Positions 34,349-43,886 are shown, counted from the stretch's first letter. The stretch is DNA of 64,000 nt from Paraburkholderia caribensis (GCF_002902945.1 NZ_CP026102.1:1612001-1676000); one strand, 5' to 3'. Notes: generated from the letters alone by a model not told the origin. A program made the numbers and translations.

Positions 34349-35524
34349 CTAAAAGTTGAAATTGATACCCGCCTGGCTGCCCGACGACACGTTGACGCCC
34401 GTCGATTGAGTGGCGCCGCTCGCGCTATCGGCTTCGACGATATAGCCCCCAGTCGCAGCGGCCGACTGCGACAGCGCGACTGGCAAAGACCCGTTGTAGG
34501 TGCCCGTCAACGTCGCCACTGCCGGCGCAGCGAGCGTGTATGCGCCTGTATCGAGATTGGCGTTCGTCGATGTCACCTCGTACGATCCCACGCCGTCATT
34601 TTGCAGCCCGCGCATTGTGGCCTGTGCAGATGCCGTTACCGTGCCTGAAATCGTATTGACGGCGGACGACGGCAACGTAATCGGTGCCGCCGATGTTGCG
34701 ATCGTCGTTTTGGCGCCCGCCGTGACGGGCACAGCGTGAATGACGCCGTTCGCGTGCCCATTAGGTTGCCTGTTATCCACAATCACAACATCGTAATTGC
34801 CGTTCGACGAACTCTGCACAAGCGGGCTCAGAATGAACTGGCCGCTGCTGTCCGCGACCGTGCCACGAATGACGTGGCCGTTCTGTTCCGCGTAGACGGT
34901 CGCCCCGGCCTCCGCCGTCGAGACATATCCCGCGATACTGCCGCTTACCACCATTGGAGTGGCCGTGACAACCGGTTTCAGGCTGTAGGTGCCATTGCCG
35001 CGCGCAACAATCGACTTGCATGCATTGAAGTCGAGTACGAGGTCCACAAGCGTATTGGCCTGGACCGTGAAGGGCTGAATGATCTTGTATCCGCTCTGTG
35101 TCGCACTCGGTGTTGCAAGTGACTGCTCGGCCGTCGTGCCACTTACGACAACAGAATTGGCGACCGTGTTGCCCTGATTCTGCGCGAGTACGAGTCTGAT
35201 CTGCTGGTATTGGCCCGCAGCAAGCGGCGCTCGACCGAGATCAGTCAGGACGCCATTGGTCAGCGAAAGAAGATCGATCTTCTGCGGCGACGGCAGCGTG
35301 ATATCGGTCCACCCGCCGTCGGTATCACCGGCAGAAGAACTTGCGTTGACGCGTACCTTGGTGACAGTCACATACACATGATCGAAACCGCAAGACGGTG
35401 CATCTGTCATTGCCACGTGCAGTGTGCCAGTGTTACTGCTGCTGTTGTCGCCGCCACCCCCTCCGCATGCAGCCAGCGCAAATGGAATCGCCAGTATGCA
35501 AAGCCGCATTTTTGTCGTTCTCAT
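34349..35524 (-). CDS. DUF4382 lipoprotein
   Basis: A 391-residue lipoprotein with lipobox LAAC (about Cys20) followed by a Gly tract. The N-terminal domain has TLHVAMTDAPSCGFDHVYVTVTKVRV in shortened form: an LHVAMTDAP strand and VYVTVTKVRV match the DUF4382 signature. Carboxypeptidase-regulatory-like beta domains follow (SGSIAGYVST, SGQFILSPL). AGGGA precedes the ATG. The family is anchored at the cell surface or periplasm and has no established role. Confidence 0.8.
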   Translation of the reverse strand: MRTTKMRLCILAIPFALAACGGGGGDNSSSNTGTLHVAMTDAPSCGFDHVYVTVTKVRVNASSSAGDTDGGWTDITLPSPQKIDLLSLTNGVLTDLGRAPLAAGQYQQIRLVLAQNQGNTVANSVVVSGTTAEQSLATPSATQSGYKIIQPFTVQANTLVDLVLDFNACKSIVARGNGTYSLKPVVTATPMVVSGSIAGYVSTAEAGATVYAEQNGHVIRGTVADSSGQFILSPLVQSSSNGNYDVVIVDNRQPNGHANGVIHAVPVTAGAKTTIATSAAPITLPSSAVNTISGTVTASAQATMRGLQNDGVGSYEVTSTNANLDTGAYTLAAPAVATLTGTYNGSLPVALSQSAAATGGYIVEADSASGATQSTGVNVSSGSQAGINFNF

Positions 35525-35772
35525 GATTCGTCCCTGATGATCTTTTTGTGTGGACAGAAGTGTACGGAAACAGGCGGTAACTTTGCTCAGAGAATTGCAA
35601 TCGTCTGTAACGGATTGCGCCCAAGCGTCGACGACCCAGCATGCGTTGTGTGGATGAAAATCACTATCGACTCTATGGCCGGTATTCGCTTATACGGGCG
35701 CGGTGAAAGTCATGGTTCATGCCCGCACGGCGCCTTCTATCATCGCTTGAAGTCAAAAGAGCATTTAATCGC

Positions 35773-36059
35773 GAAGAGTGCTTCGGTTTCCCCACGGGCA
35801 TCACAGGTCACGCTCTCGCGGACCGCGCTTTCGTTCAGGCACAGAAGTTCGGCGCACATACCGGCATCCCGTGCGAAGACACATGCGGCATCTCGCTCGA
35901 CAACAACGGGTTCCTACGGACGGGCAACGATCTTCACGACGCGAATATGCTGTAGATATCGTTGCAGACCAGCGTCGAAGGTATTTCGCCAATGGCGATA
36001 TTCGCTTGGGGTCGACGAGGCGTGTCGCGTCGGCAGTGGGTGAAGGCGCAGAGTGGTAG
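35773..36059 (+). pseudogene. Thioredoxin-reductase-like flavoprotein relic
   Basis: Two conserved pieces survive of a TrxR-type FAD/NAD oxidoreductase. The first (from about 35782) reads FGFPTGITGHALADRAFVQA and QKFGA. The second reads LDNNGFLRTGNDL, then after an in-frame TAG LQTSVEG, then in another frame YFANGDIRLGSTRRVASAVG ending EGAEW. The end matches the FAD-binding motif near the C-terminus of this family (FAVGDxRxGSxKRVASAVGEG). About 150 residues between the pieces are gone. One missing T near 35986 explains the frame change. The gene is dead. Confidence 0.8.
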
Positions 36060-36206
36060 CGCAGATACAGGGGTTTCTGTCTCGCGTTTATTGAACAAAC
36101 TGGCAGGGTGCAGCGAGACAGCGGAAGAAAGAAAGCAAAGACGCGCAGGCAGCCTGCGCGTCTCTTAGCGAATACATCGACAGTTACCCTGCGATCAATC
36201 CGCGAT

Positions 36207-36479
36207 TTACGAACCGAAGTACACAGGCTTCATCCCATCGTTTGCATCCGGGCGGATCGAGCCTTCGATCTTGTGGCCCACACGGGAAACAGCGCTGCGG
36301 AACGCACGCAGTTCGTGATGGCTACCCGACGCTGACGTGCCATCGGCGACGCCGCCGGAATCTGCAGCAGCCGCGACTTGCGTGTTGATCGGTGCGGCCG
36401 TCTCGGTGGATTGAGCGAACGACGAGACAGCGGGAATGGCGAGGGCAGCAGCAACAACGAGCGATTGAACGAGTTTCAT
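36207..36479 (-). CDS. Small secreted protein of unknown function
   Basis: A 90-residue protein with GGAGG before the ATG at 36479 and a signal peptide ending SSFAQS. The N-terminus resembles DUF4148 proteins, but the mature part (SHHELRAFRSAVSRVGHKIEG) does not carry that signature. The mature protein is short and hydrophilic. Function unknown. Confidence 0.65.
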   Translation of the reverse strand: MKLVQSLVVAAALAIPAVSSFAQSTETAAPINTQVAAAADSGGVADGTSASGSHHELRAFRSAVSRVGHKIEGSIRPDANDGMKPVYFGS

Positions 36480-36660
36480 GGTACTTACCTCCAGGCTTGA
36501 TTTCTCCGCAAACACCCGTTTGCGTTTCAGTGATGCCAGTCTAGGCCGGAGGCGGCTCGTAATTAAGTCCTCGCAGAACAATTGAATGTTGCCGATATAG
36601 GTACAAACCCCAGGCGGCTCGACGCGGTGGCAGACAACGGGTGCCACCCGCCTGGGCCCG

Positions 36661-36825
36661 TCAGATACCCAATGCGCAGCCGTCTTTGCGATGGTCCGAC
36701 GCACCGGCCAGCGTGCCGTTTTCCCAGTCGATCCAGATTGCCCGCTCGCCGCCGATAGCCCAGTTCGGCGGCGCCAGCCTGACTCCGCGCCGGGTCAGTT
36801 TGTCGCGCGTTGCCGCCGGCAAGTG
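36661..36825 (-). pseudogene. 3' fragment of a gamma-glutamyltransferase-like gene
   Basis: About 50 codons ending in TGA read PAATRDKLTRRGVRLAPPNW and later IWIDWENGTLAGASDHRKDG before CALGI. The closing GASDxRKDGCALG motif is the usual C-terminus of gamma-glutamyltranspeptidases. No start or catalytic Thr region is present; the upstream side abuts the nSTAND gene. It looks like the stub left when the conflict operon or a deletion replaced the rest. Confidence 0.6.
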
Positions 36826-36896
36826 GCTTGAGCTTCGACGACCCCCGTGCCCGGTTGCGGAAACCTGATTCGCGCCGAGCGTTCAGCAAACCACCC

Positions 36897-39800
36897 TCAC
36901 CGACAAACCGGCTTCGGCGCGGGCAACGCCGCACACGTCTTGCGATAAGGCATACCCGACATAAACTGCCGCCACTCCGCACAGTCAAGATTGCGATTTG
37001 CAATCGCGCAAGCATCCGTCAGCATCGACTCGCTGTCCCAGTTGCGCAACGACACCGTCCGATCCTCATGCAGCACGGCCACGCGACGTCCACCCGGACT
37101 GATGTCCACGCTCGACACCGTGCCGCCAGCGGCGCGCAGCCGGGCCAGTTGGCTCCCCTTGCGCAGATCCCACACCTGGCGTTCCCCCTTCGCTTCGCCG
37201 CTGACGAGCGCCTCGCCGTTGCCCACGAATACCAGCCGGTCAACCGGGCCGTCATGAGGGCCGAATCTGGCCACCGTTTGTCCGCTTTCGACGTCGTGCA
37301 GAATCGCCATCTCATCGTCGCCCCCCGATGCGAGCCGCTTGCCGTCAGGGCTGAACACCAGCTGCCGCACCCGATCCTTGTGCGGATCGGCCAGTTCCGT
37401 CATGGCCGCTCGCGAGCCGAAGCGGTACAGGCGCACCACGCCATCGTCGCCCCCCACCGCCAGCACCCGGCCGTCAGGGCCAAACGCGACGACTTCCGAC
37501 CCGCGCTTCCCCGACAGCACGGTGTCGCGTCCGGTGTCGATCTCGTACACATGAATCGAGCCGTCCGACAGCGTGATCGCAAGGCGCCGATTGTCCCAAC
37601 TGATCGCAAAGCGCTCGACGTCGGCATCCGCACGTTTCTGAAGCTGCCGAAGGACGCGACCCGTCATATCCACGACATCGACGGTGCCGTTGGCCCGCTG
37701 AATAGCGAGCAGCGAACCGTCAGGACTGAATTCGGCGCGGCGCATGCCGGGCTCGCTGCGCAATTGCGTGACATCATCAGGATTCCAGAAGTCCGCGATA
37801 TCGGTGCCTTCGGGAACCGTCGCCAGCACCTTGCCGCTGCGGTTGAACTCCACTTCCTCAGCGTGATACAGGCCTTTGCCGGACCGCAACACCGACCCCG
37901 GCGCAAGCGACCATATGGTGTAAAGCGTCTCCTGTTGATCGATCTGGTACGCGACGGTGTTCCCATTCGGCGCAAACTGAAAGGCGGCCAGGCGCTGTCC
38001 TTGCCGGGTCTTGACGCGCGCGCGCCCGCCGTTGACGGGCTGAACCATCTCCTGCCCGCTGGCGAGGGCCGTGGCCAGCCAGCGGCCGTCCGGGCTCAAT
38101 GCCATGCGAACGGCCCTGCCGTCTTCAGCCGCAACCGTGCCGATCTTTTGCAGTGGCTGCAGCTTCCACACGCTGGTCGTATGAGCGCTTCGAAGCGCAA
38201 AAAAACCGCCTCCGGACTCGAACACTGCCTGCAATTCGCCTTCGGCTGCGTCCAATGTTCCGATGACCGTATCCGTCGATTCATCGCGAAGCTCGACGAC
38301 GCGCTTGCCGTCGGGGTTGGTGTGGAGCAGCGCATCGAAGCGGCAGTCGGGTGTGCGCGTGAGCGAAGGGCGTGTGGTCCTGAGCGAAGCTTCAGCAGCC
38401 GTCCCAGGACCGGTGGCGGCTACGCCGGGCAGCGGCGCAACGACGATGCTGTCCCCGGAACCGTAAAGCAGCGTCGCGTCTTCGCGGCCGAATCCAAGGC
38501 ATCGACCGTCGCCGGTGCCGACGCGCTTCAGCACAGGGACACCCGGCTCGCCGGGCATCGTCAACACATGGACGGACGAATGCCCGGCAACCGCGACGAA
38601 CTGACCGTGGTGACTGACGGCTATCCTGCTGATGTCGGGGGCATTGCTGACGGAGACACGCCCGATTTCCTTCCCATCCCGCACTTGCCAGGCAATGACG
38701 GTATGCTTCGCATCGGCCGATACGAGCCGTGACGTGTCCTGATCGTACGCCAGCGCCTGCACGGCAGCTTCGTGGCCTCGCCAACGCCGCAGCACGGTCC
38801 AATTCACCAGATCCAGGTCGATGACGTCGCCGCCGTCGGTGCCCATGGCCATCCGCTTGCCGTCAGGGCTGGTTGCGGACGCGGTCACCTTGTCGCCGAT
38901 CGGCAGCATTTTGTGCACGCCGTCGTCGGCAATCAGCCGCGCCAGTTGCGTAAGCTGCGCATCCAGCCGAACCGGGGCGGCGCGGCTGGCTTCGGCGCCC
39001 AGCAGCAGCGCGCGATCGGGATGCTCCGCGTCCTCGGCGCTGGCGTTGGCAATCACGCCGGAGATGATCGCCTCGCGAGTCAGTTGCCCGGCATGAGCGG
39101 TGGCTTCGTCCGCCCGCTTCTGCTGGATAGCCGCCAACTCGGCATCCTTCACCGCGACCGCCTGTGCTTCTTTGGCCCGACGATCAGCCTCGGCGGCGGC
39201 GTCGCCCATCTTTTGCAGCTCCACTGCCGCCCGCTGCATCTGTTGCTGGGCTTCCTCGATGGCGAGCTTCGCCCGGATCGATTTCTCGGTCTCCTTGACC
39301 AACTGCTGCTTCGCGGCCACGGCATCGTTCTGCGCCATGCGGGCACGGTTTCGTTGCACCGTCGCTTCGTACGCGGCGTATCCGGCACTGGCCAGCAAAG
39401 CCATTGCAAACACGAGCGCGAAGCCAACCCACATCGCGTTGCGACGGTTACGCCGTTGTATCTCCAACGCCTCACGCACGCGCGCGGCCGCGGCCGCCGC
39501 CGCGTCACGGGCCTGCCGCGCATCGCGACTGTCCTTGACAACGCGTGTCAGCACGTCGTGGGTCAGTTCGAGCCGGCGCACGCCGAAGCGCTCATCGACG
39601 CGCAGCAGCCGCCCGGCCACGAGCCGCTCGATATCGCCGCGCGAGATACCGGGCAGCACGAGTGCATCCTCGAGCGCATAGCTGTCCCGATGGCCGGCGT
39701 CCGTGATCAGCTCATCCTCGATGAACACGCGCACGCGCGCGTCGACATCTTGCAGTGAACGCTCATAGAAATCGACCAGTATCTCGCGCTCGGCGCTCGC

Positions 39801-40766
39801 CACCAGCTCGGCACCGATGTGATCGCTACCCTGTGCGATACGGCGCAAGTTCAGTTCGCTACAGATCACGCTCAGCAGTGCGGGATCGACCTCCATCCGG
39901 CCATAGTCGTCCGCCGAAGGCGCTTCGGCGCGATTGCGCCACGCGAGACCGATGATGCGTTCAGCCACCGCCGGCACCACGAGCGCGCTGCCGCTGTCGA
40001 CCACCGCACGGGCCTGGTAGCCGTCCATCGGCAACAGACGGTAGCGGTTGCGCATCAGCGACGGAATGTTCGCGCGCAAGCCTTCGACGTCCGCGAGGAA
40101 GTCTTCGCGAAAGCTCAGGACGACCTTGCAGTCCCGGCGGCTGAAATCGATGCTCTGCGCGGGTACCGCACCGGCATCGAGCGCCTGGCGCAACGCTTCG
40201 GGCGGGCGGTTCTCGATCAGGTCCGACAGCTCGTTGACGAACGCAGCAGCGCGACGGCGCGTCTCCTCGTCGACCTGGCCGAGGGTGAACAGCTCTTCGA
40301 ACTGGTCGAAAACCAGCACGGGAATCACGGCCCGGTTGCGGGTGTTCCAGAAGCCGGCGCCCGCGCGATGAAAGTGTTCCCACAGCGACGCCTGCGGCAG
40401 CGGCGCGGTTGCATCGACGCCGGCGGCGCTGCAAGCGGCGGCGAGCGCCTGCCAGACCTGGTCGCGCAGCGGCAAGGCGGCACCGTGCGCGAGACGTATC
40501 ATCACGGGCAGATGCAGATTCTCGCGCAAACGCGGAAAAAGTCCCGCATTGAGCAACGAGGTCTTGCCCAGCCCCGAGCGGCCGAACAGGACGGTCAGCA
40601 CTTCACGGCGCACCAGCCGCGCCAGTTCTTCCGCCTCGCTCTCGCGGCCGCGGAAGAAGTACTGGTCCGCCTCCGTGAAAGACGCGAGGCCTGGCCAGGG
40701 GCGCGACGGCGTCAGCGCGTCTGCCGACAGCGCTTCGTGACGGGAGTCCAAGGCATCATCGGCCAT
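36897..40766 (-). CDS. nSTAND NTPase with membrane helix, coiled coil and WD40 repeats
   Basis: A 1289-residue protein. The ATG at 40766 follows GGAGCTGAT and lies one base after the upstream stop. Residues 25-410 form an nSTAND1 NTPase: RPWPGLASFTEADQYFFRGR entry, Walker A GRSGLGKTS at about 62-70, Walker B VIPVLVFDQFEEL at about 148-158 and the sensor segment VVLSFREDF. A single membrane helix (about 444-466) and a long coiled coil (about 470-600) follow. Residues 655 onward are a WD40 array (repeated SPDG, GDVIDLD, HEAAVQALAYD, DGRVLAVGGDDGVVRLY). STAND proteins act as switches: repeats sense a ligand and NTP-driven oligomerisation fires an effector. The effector here is the adjacent TIR protein. 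Confidence 0.92.
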   Translation of the reverse strand: MADDALDSRHEALSADALTPSRPWPGLASFTEADQYFFRGRESEAEELARLVRREVLTVLFGRSGLGKTSLLNAGLFPRLRENLHLPVMIRLAHGAALPLRDQVWQALAAACSAAGVDATAPLPQASLWEHFHRAGAGFWNTRNRAVIPVLVFDQFEELFTLGQVDEETRRRAAAFVNELSDLIENRPPEALRQALDAGAVPAQSIDFSRRDCKVVLSFREDFLADVEGLRANIPSLMRNRYRLLPMDGYQARAVVDSGSALVVPAVAERIIGLAWRNRAEAPSADDYGRMEVDPALLSVICSELNLRRIAQGSDHIGAELVASAEREILVDFYERSLQDVDARVRVFIEDELITDAGHRDSYALEDALVLPGISRGDIERLVAGRLLRVDERFGVRRLELTHDVLTRVVKDSRDARQARDAAAAAAARVREALEIQRRNRRNAMWVGFALVFAMALLASAGYAAYEATVQRNRARMAQNDAVAAKQQLVKETEKSIRAKLAIEEAQQQMQRAAVELQKMGDAAAEADRRAKEAQAVAVKDAELAAIQQKRADEATAHAGQLTREAIISGVIANASAEDAEHPDRALLLGAEASRAAPVRLDAQLTQLARLIADDGVHKMLPIGDKVTASATSPDGKRMAMGTDGGDVIDLDLVNWTVLRRWRGHEAAVQALAYDQDTSRLVSADAKHTVIAWQVRDGKEIGRVSVSNAPDISRIAVSHHGQFVAVAGHSSVHVLTMPGEPGVPVLKRVGTGDGRCLGFGREDATLLYGSGDSIVVAPLPGVAATGPGTAAEASLRTTRPSLTRTPDCRFDALLHTNPDGKRVVELRDESTDTVIGTLDAAEGELQAVFESGGGFFALRSAHTTSVWKLQPLQKIGTVAAEDGRAVRMALSPDGRWLATALASGQEMVQPVNGGRARVKTRQGQRLAAFQFAPNGNTVAYQIDQQETLYTIWSLAPGSVLRSGKGLYHAEEVEFNRSGKVLATVPEGTDIADFWNPDDVTQLRSEPGMRRAEFSPDGSLLAIQRANGTVDVVDMTGRVLRQLQKRADADVERFAISWDNRRLAITLSDGSIHVYEIDTGRDTVLSGKRGSEVVAFGPDGRVLAVGGDDGVVRLYRFGSRAAMTELADPHKDRVRQLVFSPDGKRLASGGDDEMAILHDVESGQTVARFGPHDGPVDRLVFVGNGEALVSGEAKGERQVWDLRKGSQLARLRAAGGTVSSVDISPGGRRVAVLHEDRTVSLRNWDSESMLTDACAIANRNLDCAEWRQFMSGMPYRKTCAALPAPKPVCR

Positions 40767-40767
40767 A

Positions 40768-42135
40768 TCAGCTCCGCCGGCCGCGGCTGGAGATTCGCCG
40801 GTAGAGATCGCGCACATGCGTGACGAACGTCTCGTCCGTGCGTGCACCCGGCAGCGTCATCCATTGGGCGGCGCGAAAGCGGTCGGGAAGCCAGTCGCCG
40901 TACTTGGGCGTGTCATCGATCACCACCGGGACGAGGAAGGGCTCGTCGGGCGCCATGCCGCGAGCGCGCTCGTCGGCGGCCATCCACTCGCGCCAGAAGT
41001 AATCCCGCCGCCGGCTCGGGTCCTCCGTGGCGCGCGAAATCACGGGCATGAACAGGCTGCTGGTGTCCACGCCGCGCCGGATGTTGCGCTGCCAGTCATC
41101 GCCGCCGCGGAGCTCGCTTTTATCGAACCATACGTCGATGCCCGCAGCATCGAGTTGTTGCGCCAATCCTTCTACGGCGTCGAGGTCCTGACTCGAGTAG
41201 CTGATGAACACCGCCCCCTCGATGGCGCGCGGCGCGACGGGTGTCGACGGTGCCGTCGCAACGCCCGTGGGGTGACGCTGGCTCCAGCGGGTGCGCAACT
41301 CGGCGCAGAAGACGGTCGGCTCCAGCGACACGACGCGGGTCGCCGGACTGAAGTCCGCAAGAAAAGCCTTCAGCGCCGGGTCGCGCGCGGCCATTGGATC
41401 GACCAGGTACTCGACCGTCTGGCGAGGTGACGAGAGCCGCTCGTTCTTGGCCGCGCGCAGGAAGAAGCGCGCGAGCCAGTCGGGGAGCCGGCAGCCGAGC
41501 AGCAACAGGTGATCGTCGCGCAACGCATCGAATAGCAGCTTCGGCCGGCGCGCGTCGTCCTGCAACGCGTGCAGGAACTCCAGACGATCCTCGTCGCAGA
41601 TCACCCAATCGGGCGCTGACGACTGGCGGCCGAGCAGATGGAACACGGTCGGCGCGGCGAGGCGCCCGCGAGGCAGCGGCAGATCGGCAGGTCGATTCGG
41701 GGAGAAGCTCACAACGCAAGTGCGCGATTCCCCGCCGTGACGGACAAGGTCGATCGCGCGAGTCAGCAAGCCGTCGAACGAAAGCGTCACGAACAGATCG
41801 AACGGAGCCACGGCAGCGAGGTCCAGCAACGCTTGAGGAGGATCGACCGCCAGATCTCTCACAACCTGAGAGGTGCGAACGTACAGATCTTCCTTACGCG
41901 CGCGCGGCAGCAGCAGGTAACGGCTGACGACGTCGTCCAGCCGCGGAGGGTTGTCGAACTCAGTCAGGCCGATGCGGAGCTTTTCGGCCAAGCGGGTGGC
42001 TACGAGCGCATCGAATCCCAACGATTGACCGTCTTGACTGACGGGCAACAGCCCGTCATCCACCACTGCAACGACCCGCCCTTCGTCGATGTAATCGAGA
42101 AGGTCGCTCCAGAAGAATTCGTCGAGTTCTTCCAC
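40768..42135 (-). CDS. SIR2-like/TIR effector protein
   Basis: A 455-residue protein. The start is the GTG at 42135, since AGGAG lies eight bases before it; a GTG nine bases upstream overlaps that ribosome site. Residues 1-290 resemble a SIR2-type fold (FVTLSFDGLLTRAID, FHLLGRQ, LLFDALRDDHLLLLGCRLPD), but the NAD-binding GAGxS loop is replaced by VAVVDDGLLPV, so this half may not be catalytic. Residues about 308-450 are a TIR domain: AVFISYSSQDLDAVEGLAQQ, then DVWFDKSELRGGDDW, where Glu341 is in the position of the catalytic NADase Glu. It is followed one base later by the nSTAND gene, so the two form an operon. Confidence 0.87.
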   Translation of the reverse strand: MEELDEFFWSDLLDYIDEGRVVAVVDDGLLPVSQDGQSLGFDALVATRLAEKLRIGLTEFDNPPRLDDVVSRYLLLPRARKEDLYVRTSQVVRDLAVDPPQALLDLAAVAPFDLFVTLSFDGLLTRAIDLVRHGGESRTCVVSFSPNRPADLPLPRGRLAAPTVFHLLGRQSSAPDWVICDEDRLEFLHALQDDARRPKLLFDALRDDHLLLLGCRLPDWLARFFLRAAKNERLSSPRQTVEYLVDPMAARDPALKAFLADFSPATRVVSLEPTVFCAELRTRWSQRHPTGVATAPSTPVAPRAIEGAVFISYSSQDLDAVEGLAQQLDAAGIDVWFDKSELRGGDDWQRNIRRGVDTSSLFMPVISRATEDPSRRRDYFWREWMAADERARGMAPDEPFLVPVVIDDTPKYGDWLPDRFRAAQWMTLPGARTDETFVTHVRDLYRRISSRGRRS

Positions 42136-42812
42136 GAAATTCACTCCTGGAAATGTAAACTCCCCTGCTCATTTGACGGGTGCGGGTAGCCGGCTCCGCC
42201 GCGAAGCACTGGCGTCTGCCATGACGCACTCGTCATCCGTAGCTCTTTCGACTGATAAAAAACGATTGGATCATGCCTTTTGTCAAAAGACGCCGGTTAT
42301 GGGAGCAATGAGGTCGGGCCGGTCACCATTTTGTCTGAACACACTGACTCAGATCGACGATAGAACATCGGGTGGCGCAGCGACAGGGCGCTAGGTGGGA
42401 CAGCGCACATTCGGCGCTGCAAATTCCTTGCAGGAAAAGCGGCAGGCGGTGAGAAATCGCCTCGTCTGTCGGCATTCACCGTCGTTCCAGCGCACCCTGC
42501 GCCAACGATGCGCCTCCCGTCACGAAGGGATTCTTCGCCCCAATAAACCCGAACGCTGATTTCAATCGCGGATAAATTTTATATTTACTTCGACATACTT
42601 AATAGTTATCAGAAACCACCCAATGTCCTGCTCAACGGTGAATTCAGAGCGCGCATGCGCCGCCCAGCGAGGATACGCGCGCAGTACGCTTCAGTTAAGG
42701 CCGACGATGAAATTGCGCGGTAAAACTTGTCAGGAAAAGTAAGCGCCATAAATGCGGCGCACCGGGTGGGCTATGCTAATCCCGATGTTACCGGCTCCTT
42801 TCTTACTAACTA
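42136..42812. other. Upstream region of the TIR/nSTAND operon
   Basis: About 675 bp between divergent genes. It includes an AT-rich stretch near 42560-42620, unusual for this GC-rich window. I find no supported gene, tRNA or repeat. Confidence 0.45.
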
Positions 42813-43505
42813 ATGAATAGCTTCGATTCGTCTATTGAAACATATCTGTCCAACATACACCTCGGTCAATTCGCGACTCGCAGCATAGAAGCCATTGCTG
42901 ACCTTTACACCTTCAAAGGCCTCGTACTCCTACCCCTGCTGTGGTGGATGTGGTTTCAGCAGGGCGAGCGCCGCGAATGGCGGCGACAGATGGTTCTCGC
43001 GACGCTACTCAGCGGTGTCGTGGCGCTGTTCGTCGGAAGGCTGCTGACTCACTGGCTGCCGTTCAGAGTGCGTCCCATCTATAGCACCGAACTGCATATG
43101 AACTTCGCCGGCAGCAATATCAAGGACGCACTGCTGACGAACTGGAGTTCCTTCCCAAGCGATCACGCGATGCTATGGATGGCGATCGCCACCGGCATCT
43201 TCCTCGTGTGGCGCGGCATCGGTGTGCTGGCGATTCTCTATGCCATTCTGTTCATTTGCGTACCACGCGCCTATCTCGGCTATCACTACCCAACCGACTT
43301 GCTGGTGGGCGCCGCTGTGGGAATCGGGATTACTTATGTCATGACGCGAGAGGCGATCCGCGTGCGCTATGCAGCTCCGGCGCTGCGATGGATCGAACTA
43401 CGCCCAGGTCCGTCAGCGATGCTGGCCTTCATTCTGTGCCTCGAACTCGTGACACAGTTCGACGAACTGCGCAAGCTGGCGAGCGGTGTGATCAAAAATC
43501 TATGA
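42813..43505 (+). CDS. PAP2-family membrane phosphatase
   Basis: A 230-residue membrane protein with about five helices and the three phosphatase motifs: a variant of the first (LLTHWLPFRVRP), SFPSDHAM and RAYLGYHYPTD. The His of SDHA and the His of GYHYPTD are the catalytic residues. Such enzymes remove phosphate from lipid phosphates, often undecaprenyl pyrophosphate, at the outer face of the inner membrane. The start at 42813 has no strong ribosome site close by. Confidence 0.88.
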   Translation: MNSFDSSIETYLSNIHLGQFATRSIEAIADLYTFKGLVLLPLLWWMWFQQGERREWRRQMVLATLLSGVVALFVGRLLTHWLPFRVRPIYSTELHMNFAGSNIKDALLTNWSSFPSDHAMLWMAIATGIFLVWRGIGVLAILYAILFICVPRAYLGYHYPTDLLVGAAVGIGITYVMTREAIRVRYAAPALRWIELRPGPSAMLAFILCLELVTQFDELRKLASGVIKNL

Positions 43506-43886
43506 ACCACTCGTTGCGGTGCGGCTGGAAGCGCGTCGGCGCTCGTGTAGCGACCTGGGCCGTCAGCGCATCCCCGGCGCGTCCGCGCTGCTGACGTCCC
43601 GTCGTCTGCTGCAAAAGCACAAAGCCGGGCAGCGCCCTGCTCGCCAACATGGTCGACATGCTTGCTGCAAAGCAATGCGCTCAACGTCGATACGGCCGAT
43701 CCGCTCCACCCCGCCCGATGCGATGAACTCAGCAACCAGAAGGGTGCGCTAGCGCACCGAACCGCGTTTGATCGGTTTTGCCTCAGGTGTACGATTTCCG
43801 CAAATCCCACGCATTGCGCGGTATTTGGCTTTGACGACAATATATTTCGTTTTCCTTACGGAAATCACATTGCAAGGAGTGATTGC
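43506..43886. other. Intergenic stretch after the PAP2 gene
   Basis: About 380 bp with no gene that can be supported. A short frame at 43590-43720 has residues like NMVDMLAAK, but it is too short to call a relic. Confidence 0.35.

Noticed and set aside
36810..38732. 640-codon plus-strand frame opposite the nSTAND gene
   Set aside because: Composition is that of a GC-rich shadow frame (Arg, His, Pro-rich) with no motif, while the minus strand has clear WD40 repeats.
43590..43760. Possible flagellar-type fragment (NMVDMLAAK) after the PAP2 gene
   Set aside because: The match is under 12 residues and the frame has no ribosome site or continuing similarity.
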